Below, one piece after another: positions 9,345-18,800 of a stretch of DNA of 64,000 bases. The translations under genes and the position numbers were made by a program. The notes beneath the pieces were generated by a model. It ran no database searches, was not told the DNA's origin, and was given only the letters and a program-made list of their open reading frames with translations. Position 1 is the first letter of the stretch; the number at the start of each line of letters is the position of its first letter. The DNA lies in the NCBI GenBank assembly GCA_002050355.1, contig MWYY01000030.1, forward strand, positions 1-64,000, in the 5' to 3' direction. This DNA comes from Acidobacteria bacterium 28-9 (lineage in GTDB: Bacteria > Acidobacteriota > Blastocatellia > Pyrinomonadales > Pyrinomonadaceae).

Positions 9345-10871
9345 TTATACCGCTCTTTCCGTTCGCGGACGATAACTGATGCTCCGGCTAAACCATGCTT
9401 TCGCACCGAAAATAATCGCTCGCGCCGCCAAATTGCAACCTACGTCAGCCGCGCTTTCTGCCGCACGGTAAAGCGATGATATATTGCCCGTCCTTTTGAG
9501 AATTCCTTTGCGGTTGATCAAATAATTTTGAATAAATTGAGCGGTTCGGTGCAGGCGATAAATCTGCGCGACCGAAAGGTTTTCATTGCCCATAATAGCT
9601 TCGTGGCTGTTAATGTAGGCTAAATCGTCTTTTTCGGTAAGTCCCTGTTCAATCGCCCAATCTCGGAGTTTCGTGCCGATAAACGGAGTCGCGGCGGTAA
9701 ACTGAATCCAGTGCGGTTTGATTTTGAGGGCGAATTTCATCGAATCAAAAATTGTTTCAATCGTGTCGCCCGGCAGCCCAATGATAAAGAACCCGAAGGT
9801 TTTAATGCCGAGTTCGCGGCAAAGCGTAAAATGAGAAGCAATATGCTCCGGCGAAATCGGTTTTCGTCCGACGCCTTCCTGAATTTCCATATCCGAACTT
9901 TCGACACCGAAATTTATGCCCTCGCAGCCCGCCGCCGCCATCGCTCGCAAAGTTTCTTCTTTCAAAAAGTCAATTCGTGTTTCGCAACGCCACTTGACCT
10001 TAATTCCGCGCGCGTTTATTTCCTCGCAAATCTTTAAAACTCTTTTCTGGTTGAGTGAAAACATCGGGTCGCGGAAGAGAATATAACGAATGCCGAGATC
10101 ATTCACTAAATGCTCGATTTCATCAACTACATTTTCCGCTGAGCGGTAACGCCAGGGAAGCCCTTGACCGACCGGATATGGGCAATAGTGACAGCCGATA
10201 GGACAGCCGCGCGATGACCAGATAGGAAGAAAAGCCGTTTCGGAGTTCGTCGAAGATTTCGGTAGACGGTATTTTTCGTAGGGCAGCAGTTCCCATTTCG
10301 GAAACGGAAGTTTGTCCAGTTCGCGGATAAAAGGCTGGCTGGAATTCTCAATCCATTCTGTTTCCCGACGAAAAATCAGCCCGTTAATTTCGTCTTCGGC
10401 TTGTTCATTGAGCAAAGCCTCGACGGTTTCGTCCGGGTCGCCCTTGATGATGTAATCAATAAAATCTTCTTTTTGAATTCTGCCGAGAACTTTTGGAACG
10501 ACCGGACCGTAGATGACGAGATTTGCGCTTGAAACTTTTGCTTTTATCTCACGACAAACGTCTAAATCCCAATCGAGAGTCGGTGCTGACGTGCGAACAA
10601 CGACGAGCAGTTTTTCTCCGTCTTCGGCGGCACTCAAGGCGGCTATTTTTTCGATTAATTGCTCTTTCGTCAGTTCGTGGGCAAGACTTTCCAGCACTGT
10701 CATCGGGAAATTTTTCTCTACTAGGTAGCTGGCAAGGTAAATCAAATCCAGCGGTGGGAACGGTGTCGCTCCCAACGGAAACATCTGACCGAAACCGCCC
10801 ATCGAATCTTTGTTCGAGACGTATCCGATAGGGCTGGGAGGATTGACGATAATTGCATTTGAAAATTTCAT
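9345..10871 (-). CDS. B12-binding domain radical SAM protein
   Basis: The 508-residue protein has an N-terminal cobalamin-binding-like Rossmann region (PPLDLIYLASYL, then an open alpha/beta domain to about residue 170) and a radical SAM core with the cluster motif RGCPIGCHYCPYP (CxxxCxxC, about 230). Downstream are CRELGIKTFGFFIIGLPGDT and other strands of the half TIM barrel. Class B enzymes of this type perform methylations or carbon-skeleton modifications on unreactive carbons. The gene sits inside a glycan cluster, 20 bp after a GT4 gene, so a sugar or lipid-tail modification is a reasonable guess only. Confidence 0.85.
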   Translation of the reverse strand: MKFSNAIIVNPPSPIGYVSNKDSMGGFGQMFPLGATPFPPLDLIYLASYLVEKNFPMTVLESLAHELTKEQLIEKIAALSAAEDGEKLLVVVRTSAPTLDWDLDVCREIKAKVSSANLVIYGPVVPKVLGRIQKEDFIDYIIKGDPDETVEALLNEQAEDEINGLIFRRETEWIENSSQPFIRELDKLPFPKWELLPYEKYRLPKSSTNSETAFLPIWSSRGCPIGCHYCPYPVGQGLPWRYRSAENVVDEIEHLVNDLGIRYILFRDPMFSLNQKRVLKICEEINARGIKVKWRCETRIDFLKEETLRAMAAAGCEGINFGVESSDMEIQEGVGRKPISPEHIASHFTLCRELGIKTFGFFIIGLPGDTIETIFDSMKFALKIKPHWIQFTAATPFIGTKLRDWAIEQGLTEKDDLAYINSHEAIMGNENLSVAQIYRLHRTAQFIQNYLINRKGILKRTGNISSLYRAAESAADVGCNLAARAIIFGAKAWFSRSISYRPRTERAV

Positions 10872-10891
10872 ATTACTCTCCGTTATCAGCG

Positions 10892-12100
10892 TTAATTACT
10901 TTTGGCATTAATTGCTTTGCCGTAAAGGTCAACCATTTGAATGGCAATCTGTTCCCAAGTAAAATTATTTAAAGCATAATCGCGCAACTTTACCGATTCG
11001 AACTTTTGGCGTTCGCCAATGACTTCAAGGATGGCGTTTGCCAATGCCTCCGGATTCTCTTTAGGTACAAGCCGTCCTACAGTGTCATTAACAATATCTT
11101 CCGGTCCTCCGCATTTTGTGGCAACAACAGGAGTGCCGCAAGCAAGAGCTTCGACCAAAACAGCGCCGAAAGTTTCGGTTCGACTTGGCAATACGAGCAA
11201 TGTACTTTCGCGCATATACTGGGCGACTTCAGACGGCGTTTTGATACCCGCAAATTCAACATTTTTACTCAAACCGAGTTTTTGCGACATTTCCTGTAAA
11301 TTCTGTTCCTCCGTTTGGGAATTGTGGTAGAAGCCACCACCGACAAGAACTAGTTTTAACTGAGAATTGTGTTTGACCATCTGATGCATGGCTTGCAGCA
11401 AAATGTCAATTCCTTTGACGTGTCTCATAAAACCGACGCAAAGAATTTGATTCGGATTCGGCTTTTCGTTTTCGCCTAGGGGAGTAAATATATCGACATC
11501 CGCTCCATTATGAACAATGCGAAGTTTGTTTGTTTCGCCCGTAAAATGAGCGATGGTTTGACGGGCGAAATTACTGACCGCTACATGAAAAGCGCATTGA
11601 CTCGCCGCCCAAACCGCCTGCCGCCGAACTCGTGGGTAATTATTCATCCATGGAATCCAGGATGCTTGCTCCGTGATAATAAACGGAACATTGTATCTGG
11701 CGGCTAATTTTGCGGCGACCACCCCGTCAGGATAACCAAAGTAGGCGTGAATCATTTCGAACGGAAATTCTTCGCGCAGACGGTCGACTTGACGAAGAAT
11801 GCTCCAGTAATACGAACTGCTTTCAAAATTATAAGTTGAATAACCCGGTCCGGTTAGAAAGCGCGGATGAAAAACTTCAAATCCGTCCGCGCTTTGATTT
11901 CTCTCAACCGAACGAAACTTCGTAAATCCGTGTAAGCCAGGAAGCGGCGGACAATATGGCGTCGGAGCGATAACCTTTATTTCGCACAACTGCGCCATAT
12001 GCCGCACTAATCCTTCGACCCATAATCCTAAAATCGGAGTTACGCGATTCGGATAGTTGCGAGACAGAACCAAAATTTTGTGAGAAGGATTTGAACTCAT
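10892..12100 (-). CDS. Glycosyltransferase family 4 (GT-B)
   Basis: The 402-residue protein shows the GT4 two-Rossmann architecture: an N-terminal VLSRNYPNRVTPILGLWVEG start, a central VHNGADVDIFTP linker, LCVGFMRHVKGIDILLQA, and the C-terminal EX7E motif in LPSRTETFGAVLVEALACG followed by GTPVVATKCGGPEDI. It is similar to group 1 exopolysaccharide transferases that use GDP- or UDP-sugars. The MITE-like element at 12123-12320 lies just upstream of its start and may affect read-through into this gene. Confidence 0.88.
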   Translation of the reverse strand: MSSNPSHKILVLSRNYPNRVTPILGLWVEGLVRHMAQLCEIKVIAPTPYCPPLPGLHGFTKFRSVERNQSADGFEVFHPRFLTGPGYSTYNFESSSYYWSILRQVDRLREEFPFEMIHAYFGYPDGVVAAKLAARYNVPFIITEQASWIPWMNNYPRVRRQAVWAASQCAFHVAVSNFARQTIAHFTGETNKLRIVHNGADVDIFTPLGENEKPNPNQILCVGFMRHVKGIDILLQAMHQMVKHNSQLKLVLVGGGFYHNSQTEEQNLQEMSQKLGLSKNVEFAGIKTPSEVAQYMRESTLLVLPSRTETFGAVLVEALACGTPVVATKCGGPEDIVNDTVGRLVPKENPEALANAILEVIGERQKFESVKLRDYALNNFTWEQIAIQMVDLYGKAINAKSN

Positions 12101-12122
12101 CTTAGTTTTTACAATTTTTTAT

Positions 12123-12320
12123 GGGTCAAGACTAGATAACAAGATTAGATATTTCGCTAACTTATATTTTTATAACTATTTACAAGCAAAAAGTATACGC
12201 AAAATTTTGGCGGGAAAATTTGAAATTATCAAACTCAAATTTTCCTTTTAACTGCCCATTTCTGCGATACTTTTCCTGGACAAGAAATATAATGCTACTT
12301 TGCTTATCTAGTCTTGACCG
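12123..12320. mobile_element. MITE-like non-coding element with 16-bp perfect inverted termini
   Basis: GGTCAAGACTAGATAA at 12124-12139 and its exact reverse complement at 12304-12319 enclose about 165 bp of AT-rich DNA with no coding capacity. Adding one G/G outside, the element is flanked on both sides by the 8-bp direct repeat TTTTTTAT (12115-12122 and 12321-12328), which looks like a target-site duplication. Inside is a second perfect hairpin, an 11-bp stem at 12213-12223 and 12235-12245. The right flanking repeat overlaps the stop codon of the gene ending at 12325. The TSD is AT-rich and could be partly chance. Confidence 0.6.
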
Positions 12321-12324
12321 TTTT

Positions 12325-12702
12325 TTATTTACCGGCGGACTTTTGGCGTTTTAAGAAAATGACGGCATTATAAATCCATCCGATTAACAGACCGGACAGA
12401 TAGCCGATAATAAATCCATACACCGCGCCAATTAAACTACCGGCAAAAGTTACTGAGTAGCCGATAAAGAATTGACCGAGCAAACTTAAATGCGGACCAA
12501 CAACATCGCCGCCCTTGAAGACCAGCCAATTAGTGGCGACAAAGATAATCACTGCTCCGGTAATGCCGAGAACAAGCCCCAAAATATGACCGTTCAGGCG
12601 TATTATGGCTTTCTTTAAAAGCTGCTCTTCGGAATCATGGGGGCTGGATTCATTCATATTTATTTGGCGGTATATGGAATCTGCCTCGTCTTGTGTTGTC
12701 AT
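12325..12702 (-). CDS. Small membrane protein, paralogue of the one at 14221-14613
   Basis: The 125-residue protein has a hydrophilic N-terminus and two or three membrane segments (about residues 38-60 and 75-117), with the core NWLVFKGGDVVGPHLSLL followed by GQFFIGYSVTFAGSLIG. This core is nearly repeated in the protein at 14221-14613, where it reads NILIFKGGEVIGPNLALL and SQFFIGYKVTFAGSLIG. I recognise no named family. The gene begins only 4 bp after the FAD oxidoreductase gene, so the two are surely cotranscribed. A scaffold or transport accessory role in glycan assembly is conceivable but unproven. Confidence 0.75.
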   Translation of the reverse strand: MTTQDEADSIYRQINMNESSPHDSEEQLLKKAIIRLNGHILGLVLGITGAVIIFVATNWLVFKGGDVVGPHLSLLGQFFIGYSVTFAGSLIGAVYGFIIGYLSGLLIGWIYNAVIFLKRQKSAGK

Positions 12703-12706
12703 TGTT

Positions 12707-14203
12707 TTAAGCTATCCTTTTGGGAATTATCGGTTGAGTCGAAGCGAGCAGAGACATTTCGCCATCGTCATGCTCTTTAATCTCTTCATGATATTCATTA
12801 TCCACATTTACTTCCCAAACGTCATAATTGGCTCCCAAAATGTTTTTAACCGCGAGCATTGCAGTCAGCATCGAGTGGTCTTGGTTATTGTATTTGTGCA
12901 TTCCGTTCCTGCCGACGAGATGCAAATTTCCCAAACCGGCTAAAAACTCCCGAATGGTATTGATGGCTTCAACGTAAACCGAATCGTAAACCGGATAGGC
13001 TTTCGGCATTCGTACGACCGCTCCCTCCTCGACATCCTTCGGGTCAACCAGTCCTAAAATACCTAACTCTTTTGCTCCTAGAGCAATCAAATCTGCGTCC
13101 GAGGTTGTCCACAAACCGTCACCCTCAAAGCAGAAATACTCAAGTCCGAGACAAGTTTTATTCGGGTCGGGAACCATTTGCGGACTCCAATTTTTAAAGT
13201 TTTGAATTCTACCGACCTTAACTTCCGAGTCGTGAATGTAAATCCAATTATCCTGAAACAAATCTGCTTTATTGACAATCAAGGAGACGGTCAAAAAATC
13301 TCTGTAAGCGAGTTTATCGGCGGCTTGTTTGACTTCCGGCGGCGGCGGCGGCGACATCTTCTGTACTAACTCCCGCATTGGCATACTGCTGATAAAATCC
13401 GTTCCGGTGACGGTCTCTTTGCGTCCGTCAACGTCTAGCTCCAAAGCCGTAACTGCGCCTTCTTGCCAACGGATTTTCTCGACGCTCGATTTCATTTTCA
13501 AATTGCTTCCGCGCGTTTGAATATTCTCTGCCACCATCTCCCACATCTGTCCCGGACCTTTTTCTGGGTAGTCGAATGCGTCAATCAAGGTTTTGATAAT
13601 TTCGCCTTTGTTTTTGGCTTGACCGGAAAAAATCGCGTTTTTGATGGTCGCAATCAAAGATAAACCCTTGATGCGTTGCGCCGCCCAGTCCGCCGAAATC
13701 TCATTGCAGGGAATTCCCCAAACTTTTTCCGTGTAAGTTTTGAAAAATGTGTTGTAGAGTCGTTTGCCGAAGCGGTTGGTTATCCAATCTTCAAACGAAG
13801 TTTCGTTTTTTACGGGAAACCACTGTGCTTTGAGGTAACTACCGAGCATCAAAAAGCTATTTAAAATTCCCAACCCAAGCAGCGCGTTCGTCGCCTTGAG
13901 CGGATAATAAAAAAACTTCTTATTGTAGTAAATACGCGAGAGCCGCGAGCGGTGCAAAAACTTTTCCTCGCCCATAACTTCGCGCCACATTTCGTCAACG
14001 GCTTTCACTTTTGTAAAAAAACGGTGTCCGCCGATGTCGAAAAGATAGCCTTTATAATTAACCGTCCGCGAAATGCCGCCGACCACATTATCTTTTTCGA
14101 GAACCACCGACGGCACATTCTCTTTGCAAAGCTGATAAGCGGCGGTTAAACCGGCGGGACCGGCGCCGATGATGACAACTTTTTTTTGATTGGTTTCTTT
14201 CAT
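12707..14203 (-). CDS. NAD(P)/FAD-dependent oxidoreductase (UDP-galactopyranose mutase / amine oxidase-like)
   Basis: The 498-residue protein starts with a dinucleotide fold VVIIGAGPAGLTAAYQL, then VVLEKDNVVGGISRT and YLFDIGGHRFFT, the FAD signature of the protoporphyrinogen oxidase / UDP-galactopyranose mutase superfamily. The C-terminal FAD contact is LHLVGRNGMHKYNNQDHSM. In exopolysaccharide clusters such proteins are often annotated as UDP-galactopyranose mutases, which interconvert pyranose and furanose sugar nucleotides. It is longer than classical Glf (about 370-400 residues), so a different oxidative activity is possible. It lies between two paralogous small membrane proteins. A run of five prolines occurs near residue 303. 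Confidence 0.82.
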   Translation of the reverse strand: MKETNQKKVVIIGAGPAGLTAAYQLCKENVPSVVLEKDNVVGGISRTVNYKGYLFDIGGHRFFTKVKAVDEMWREVMGEEKFLHRSRLSRIYYNKKFFYYPLKATNALLGLGILNSFLMLGSYLKAQWFPVKNETSFEDWITNRFGKRLYNTFFKTYTEKVWGIPCNEISADWAAQRIKGLSLIATIKNAIFSGQAKNKGEIIKTLIDAFDYPEKGPGQMWEMVAENIQTRGSNLKMKSSVEKIRWQEGAVTALELDVDGRKETVTGTDFISSMPMRELVQKMSPPPPPEVKQAADKLAYRDFLTVSLIVNKADLFQDNWIYIHDSEVKVGRIQNFKNWSPQMVPDPNKTCLGLEYFCFEGDGLWTTSDADLIALGAKELGILGLVDPKDVEEGAVVRMPKAYPVYDSVYVEAINTIREFLAGLGNLHLVGRNGMHKYNNQDHSMLTAMLAVKNILGANYDVWEVNVDNEYHEEIKEHDDGEMSLLASTQPIIPKRIA

Positions 14204-14220
14204 CTGAGAAAAATTAGAGT

Positions 14221-14613
14221 TTACGGATGATCAATAAAATCATTTACGGCGGACACTCTGTTTTTAAGTTTCAACAACAGCAAATAAAACGCGACGACGC
14301 TGTTTCTCAAAAAGGCGATTAACCAGCCCAAAATAAAACCGGAAACGAAGCCGTATAACAATCCGATGAGGCTGCCGGCAAACGTTACTTTGTAACCGAT
14401 AAAAAACTGACTCAACAAAGCCAAGTTCGGACCGATTACCTCGCCGCCTTTAAAAATCAAAATGTTTGTGGCGAGAAAAATAATTAAAGCGAAAAGCGTT
14501 CCGACCGAAATTCCCAGCGCGATCGAATCGAGTTTAGCCAGAGTTTTGACTATTAATTCGTCGGCTGCGCTGGAAGTAACCAGCCCATCTGTTCCATGTG
14601 AAGTTGGTTTCAT
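14221..14613 (-). CDS. Small membrane protein, first gene of the polysaccharide cluster
   Basis: From the ATG at 14613 this is 130 residues with a polar N-terminus and two or three hydrophobic segments around the motif LIFKGGEVIGPNLALL. It is clearly homologous to the protein at 12325-12702. A longer reading frame reaches to 14715, but its first residues come from the left end of the IS3 element, so the internal ATG is the natural start. The gene is separated from the FAD oxidoreductase by 17 bp. No characterised family is recognised. Confidence 0.72.
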   Translation of the reverse strand: MKPTSHGTDGLVTSSAADELIVKTLAKLDSIALGISVGTLFALIIFLATNILIFKGGEVIGPNLALLSQFFIGYKVTFAGSLIGLLYGFVSGFILGWLIAFLRNSVVAFYLLLLKLKNRVSAVNDFIDHP

Positions 14614-14711
14614 GATAATTAACCGCTGGAAAAAAATATTGTTATATTTTATTCTAACTCTTAAGCGGTATATATTTAATAGCCGCTTATTTATGTAATG
14701 CACCCCGTTAA

Positions 14712-15506
14712 TCAAGCTGATTGAGAGCGAGTAACTTGATTATTTTTGAACCACGCGCTTTCAAATGCGTTGGGCGTTTTGTAACCCAAAGCCGAATGCA
14801 AATAATTGTCGTTGAAATATTCGACAAACTTTTCCATCTCTTTTGCCAGTTCCTCAACCGATGACCATTCTTGAAGCCAGCAGAGTTCTTCCTTGATGGT
14901 GCGAATCAGCCGTTCGGTATCAGCGTTACCCTTTGGATCGGCGTAAGCAGTAAATGCCTGTCGGATGCCGATGGTGCGGCACTCGCGCATAAAAGTCAAA
15001 GATGTCGGCTGGCTGCCATTGTCGCTCATTAAGTTCAACTCCAGAAAATCCTGTTCCCGGATGCCTGCGGGGAACTGACGGCACACCGCCCGATTCACCG
15101 CTTCGAGCCAGTCGGCGGCACGGCTGCGGTCAAAGACCTTTACGCCGAGTATCTTTTTCGTGAACCAATCATTAACGACCACTAGATAAGCCTATCCCTC
15201 AGCCGTCAAAACTTTCGTCATATCCACGCCCCACCAACTATTCGGGCGGTCAGGACGTGGCTTTGATTGCCGACTGGTCCGCTTTGCCTTGAATTTCTCA
15301 TCGCCTTTGACCAGTAAATCGTTTTCCCGCAAGAGTCGGTAGACGCGCTTTTTGTTGATGACCAGTTTTTCGACAAAGACGAGATACGCCCAAATTCTTC
15401 GATAACCCCAAAACGGATACTCCGCTTTAAGCTGCCGGATAACCAGCAAAACCACTCGGTCCGATTCTTCAATTGCCTGGCTTCGCCTTCGACGCAACTT
15501 CACCAA
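14712..15506 (-). pseudogene. IS3 transposase OrfB (DDE, rve) with in-frame amber stop
   Basis: The frame from 15506 reads an HTH_21-like start (KAEYPFWGYRRIWAYL), the first catalytic Asp in SWWGVDMTKVLTAEG, then TAG at 15192-15194. The same frame continues with AYLVVVNDWFTKKI, the second Asp in LMSDNGSQPTS, and the Glu in GNADTERLIRTIKEEL. The family consensus at the stop position is Trp (EGWAYL), so a single TGG-to-TAG change explains it. The stop splits the DDE triad, so no active transposase is expected without suppression. The orfB frame is normally reached by -1 frameshifting from orfA. Confidence 0.85.
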
Positions 15507-15769
15507 TCGTTTTTTTTAAGCTCCAGATGAAGCTCGCCGACCATCGTTTTCAGCCGTTGATTCTCGCGCTCAAGTCGCTCTTCCTTCTTTGACTGCGACT
15601 TGGTTTCAAAGACCTTCGGAATATTCTCTAAAAACTGTTCGCGCCATTTGTAATACTGCGTTTGATGAATCTGATATTCATTGCAAATCTCAGACACGGC
15701 ACGACCTTTTAAACCCTGCAAGACGATTTTCGCTTTATCTTCAGCCGTCCAATTGCGTCCTTTTCCCAT
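15500..15769 (-). CDS. IS3 transposase OrfA (HTH_Tnp_1)
   Basis: The 89-residue protein has the helix-turn-helix DNA-binding region (WTAEDKAKIVLQGLKGRAVS and HQTQYYKWREQFL) followed by a leucine-zipper-like coiled coil (about residues 60-85) used for OrfA/OrfAB dimerisation. It ends at a run of eight A residues on the coding strand (15510-15517), an A6-type slippery site just before its stop. Slippage by -1 there would fuse OrfA to the overlapping orfB frame, as in IS911-like elements. Confidence 0.85.
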   Translation of the reverse strand: MGKGRNWTAEDKAKIVLQGLKGRAVSEICNEYQIHQTQYYKWREQFLENIPKVFETKSQSKKEERLERENQRLKTMVGELHLELKKNDW

Positions 15770-15852
15770 AAAAAGTATTCTCCTATTCGGTTAGAATACT
15801 CGCTCTGAATCAGCTTAGTCTTAGCGGGGAGCAGTATACTACCGACAACTGA

Positions 15853-18800
15853 CTACTGATTTCTGCCCGAAATTGAAACGTCGGAAGCGGCGCCGAAATC
15901 GACCGAAGAAAAGCCTGCCGTGCTTCCGTTGATAAACCAGGTTCCGCTGCGATAAACGGCAATGTCTGATCTGCCGTCGCCATCATAGTCGCCCGGAACT
16001 GGAACATCGGTTGAAATTCCGAACTGCACGGCTTGAAAGCCGCCAGTGCTTTGCAAAATATACCAAACGCCGTTTGACGGTCGGTAAACCGCAACGTCGT
16101 CTCGACGGTCACCGTCAAAATCTGCCGGAACAGGTTTATCCTCTGCCAAGCCGAAAGAAACAAACTGAACTCCGCCGCTCGATTGGTTGATAATCCATTG
16201 ACCGTCGCGGAAAACGGCAATGTCGGTTTTTCCGTCGCCGTCGTAATCCAGAGGCACGGCAACGTCGGTGCTGACGCCGAATTGAACGACCGTAAATCCG
16301 TCGCGGCTGCGGTTTATATACCAGTTTCCCGTTGACGGACGATAGACAGCCACATCGATTTTTCCGTCGCCATCGTAATCCGCCTCGACCGATTTATCAC
16401 CGACAGCACCGAATTGGACGGCTTGCAGATTTCCGTCCGAACTTTTCAAAATATACCAAACTCCGTTTGAAGGACGATAGACGGCGGCATCGGATTTGCC
16501 GTCGCCGTCAAAATCACCGACGACCGGAACGTCGCTTGAAACTCCCCAGTTGACAGCCGTAAATCCGGCTGTGCTGCGATTTAAAAACCAGTTGCCGTCG
16601 GCGGGGCGAAAAACGCTCAAATCGGTTTTGCCGTCGCCGTCGAAATCGGCTCGGGCTTTTGAGTTCGCTTTTGGAATGTTGCACGAGTAATCGCCGACAA
16701 CTTCAACATCGTCTATATAAGTTCCTACACCAGCAGTTCCCGTATCTGCGCTTGCGTTCCAGCGAAATTGCACGCTTTGTCCTTTAGCGGACGCGGGCAG
16801 ATAAATTTCTACGTTTGTAAATCCATTTGAATTGCCCGTCCACGCTTTGCGCGCCGCGTTAGGGAAATTGCCCGCGGCAATATAACGCGGATATGCGCCG
16901 GAGACGAATTTTCCGCCCGCTTCGATAATATCTTGATACGCGCCCGAACCGATTTTTATATCGAGCGTCGTGCCGTCCCAACCGGCTTCGGTGTTGTAAT
17001 TTATCTTAAATTTCAGTTTCGCCGCCGAGACTGATACGGGTACAGTCGGCGATTCGATTTGCGCCAAATAAACGTCGTCTGGGTCGGGCGCGAAAATCGC
17101 ATTTGGCGAGCTGACAGAGCTACCCGTTGAAGTTGTCCACCTGATTGAGCTTCCCGTATTTGGATCTGCGGCGGAAGCCGTCCAGCCATTGGGAATTGTC
17201 GGCGCGTTTACGCCGTCAAATTTCTCTACGAAACTCGCGGACGCATTCGAGTTGCCGATTAACAAATCGCGCGTTTCGGTTTTCGCGCCGAAACTGCTGT
17301 TGATATTAAATGTTAAATTCAAAAGCGCGGCGCAGGATTGTCCGGCGGGAACGGTGAAACTGATTGCCCGCGTAACTGTCTGATTATTCGTAATATCGCC
17401 GTAACTTGCCATTCCGCCGCCAATTATTTGAAGCGTTACGCCGCTTGCCGTTTTGCCGGTTGTGTTAGTCAGAGGAATGTTTAATGTGATTGATTCGCCC
17501 GGGTCGGCAATGCTGTTATTGTTTCCGGCTGTGTCATTTACTGTGAAAGTCGGTGTTTGAGCTATGTTCGGTAAATCAAAGGCTTCGGTTGCAGAAGCGT
17601 TATTCGCACCGCCGCCCGAAGCGGCAATCGAAGCGCTAAAACCCATTCCGCGAATAGCAAAACCAGCCCAAACGTCGGCAGCGTCAGCCGCAGCTTCCTG
17701 CGCTGAAGGATTTGCTTGCGCCGCCGCAATAATTGCGTCGCGCTCCTGCAAAAATGTCGGGTTTAGCGGAGAAAGTTTCATTGCGTCGGTTACAATTTGA
17801 AGCACTTTGCGATTGCCGATTTCCCAACCGAGCCGTGTTATAAATTTAGCGCGCACTTCCCACAAGGCATTGCTCCAGATTTCTCCGGCAGCGTGAACCT
17901 GGTCGCAGAATGTCGAACCGTAAGAGCCGCGCGGGAAAGCGCTGATTGTTCCGATTTCCTTCGCGGTTCCGATTTCAGTGTTGCAAGTAGGATTAAGATG
18001 ACGGAAGGTTAATGGGTTGTGTGGTTTTCCGTTTGCTCCGACAGAAGCCATAATTGCTTTTGGAAAACGACGAATGCCGTAATAATTATTTGCCGTCAGT
18101 CCGGGTTTTCCGAGATAAGTCGCATAAGTACCCATCGGATAAATTCCGTCAATCGGGTCGGACGCTTGAGAAAGCAGCGAAAGGGCGTAAAAATCAGACC
18201 AGCCTTCGCCCATTGCGCGCGCCATATTCGTACTCAAGCCTGCTGAATTGCCGTGCAGACGATTTGAAAGACCGTGCGTGTGTTCGTGAATAACTATGTC
18301 TGCGTCCAGGTCGCCGTCAAAATCGGGACTGGGACCGTTCCACAAGTACATCTGCATTTTTCCGCGCTGTCCGTCGGCAGGCGTGGAGAAATTTGCGTTG
18401 TTGAAGCAGGGAGGTTCTGTACATCCGTTATTGTCCTGCGCTTCAGCCGAAACACGGTCATTGCCCGCACCGCCGCGCCCGAAATTATCCGTTTGAAAAT
18501 TGAATGCCGATTCGGTAAAGCCCAGACGATACATTTCGTCGTGATACCAGTTGCAGACGTAAAAAAGCTGCGTTACCGCGCCGTTTTGAAAAGCGGATAT
18601 CGGATAAGTTTGAGTTGCCGGATTTGGAACGTCGCCCGTGTTTGTGTTCGGATTTCCCGGCGCGTAATCGAAAACAAAATTACGGTTCGGGTTTCCCGCA
18701 GCTCTGCCTTTCGGGTCAATGCCGTCCGTGGTGTCGCGATCAATTCCGGCGTCGACGGCGTTGCCTTCGGTCTCGTTGCCGCCGTCGGTTATCCAGCCTT

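Larger units (their letters stand above)
14699..15833 (-). mobile_element. IS3-family insertion sequence (inactive copy)
   Basis: The ends form imperfect inverted repeats. The left end reads TGCACCCCGTTAA then AAGCTGATTGAGAGCGAGTA from 14699, and the right end, read inward from 15833, is TGCTCCCCGCTAA then AAGCTGATTCAGAGCGAGTA, with a 3-base insertion on the right. Both begin with TG, as IS3 elements do. Inside are orfA and orfB. Flanking bases GTAA (14695-14698) and GTAT (15834-15837) could be a decayed 4-bp target duplication, but this is weak. The copy is probably not autonomous because orfB carries a stop. Confidence 0.85.

Noticed and set aside
14695-15837. Target-site duplication for the IS3 element
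   Set aside because: Flanks GTAA and GTAT agree in only three of four bases, which could be chance; I do not count it as proven.
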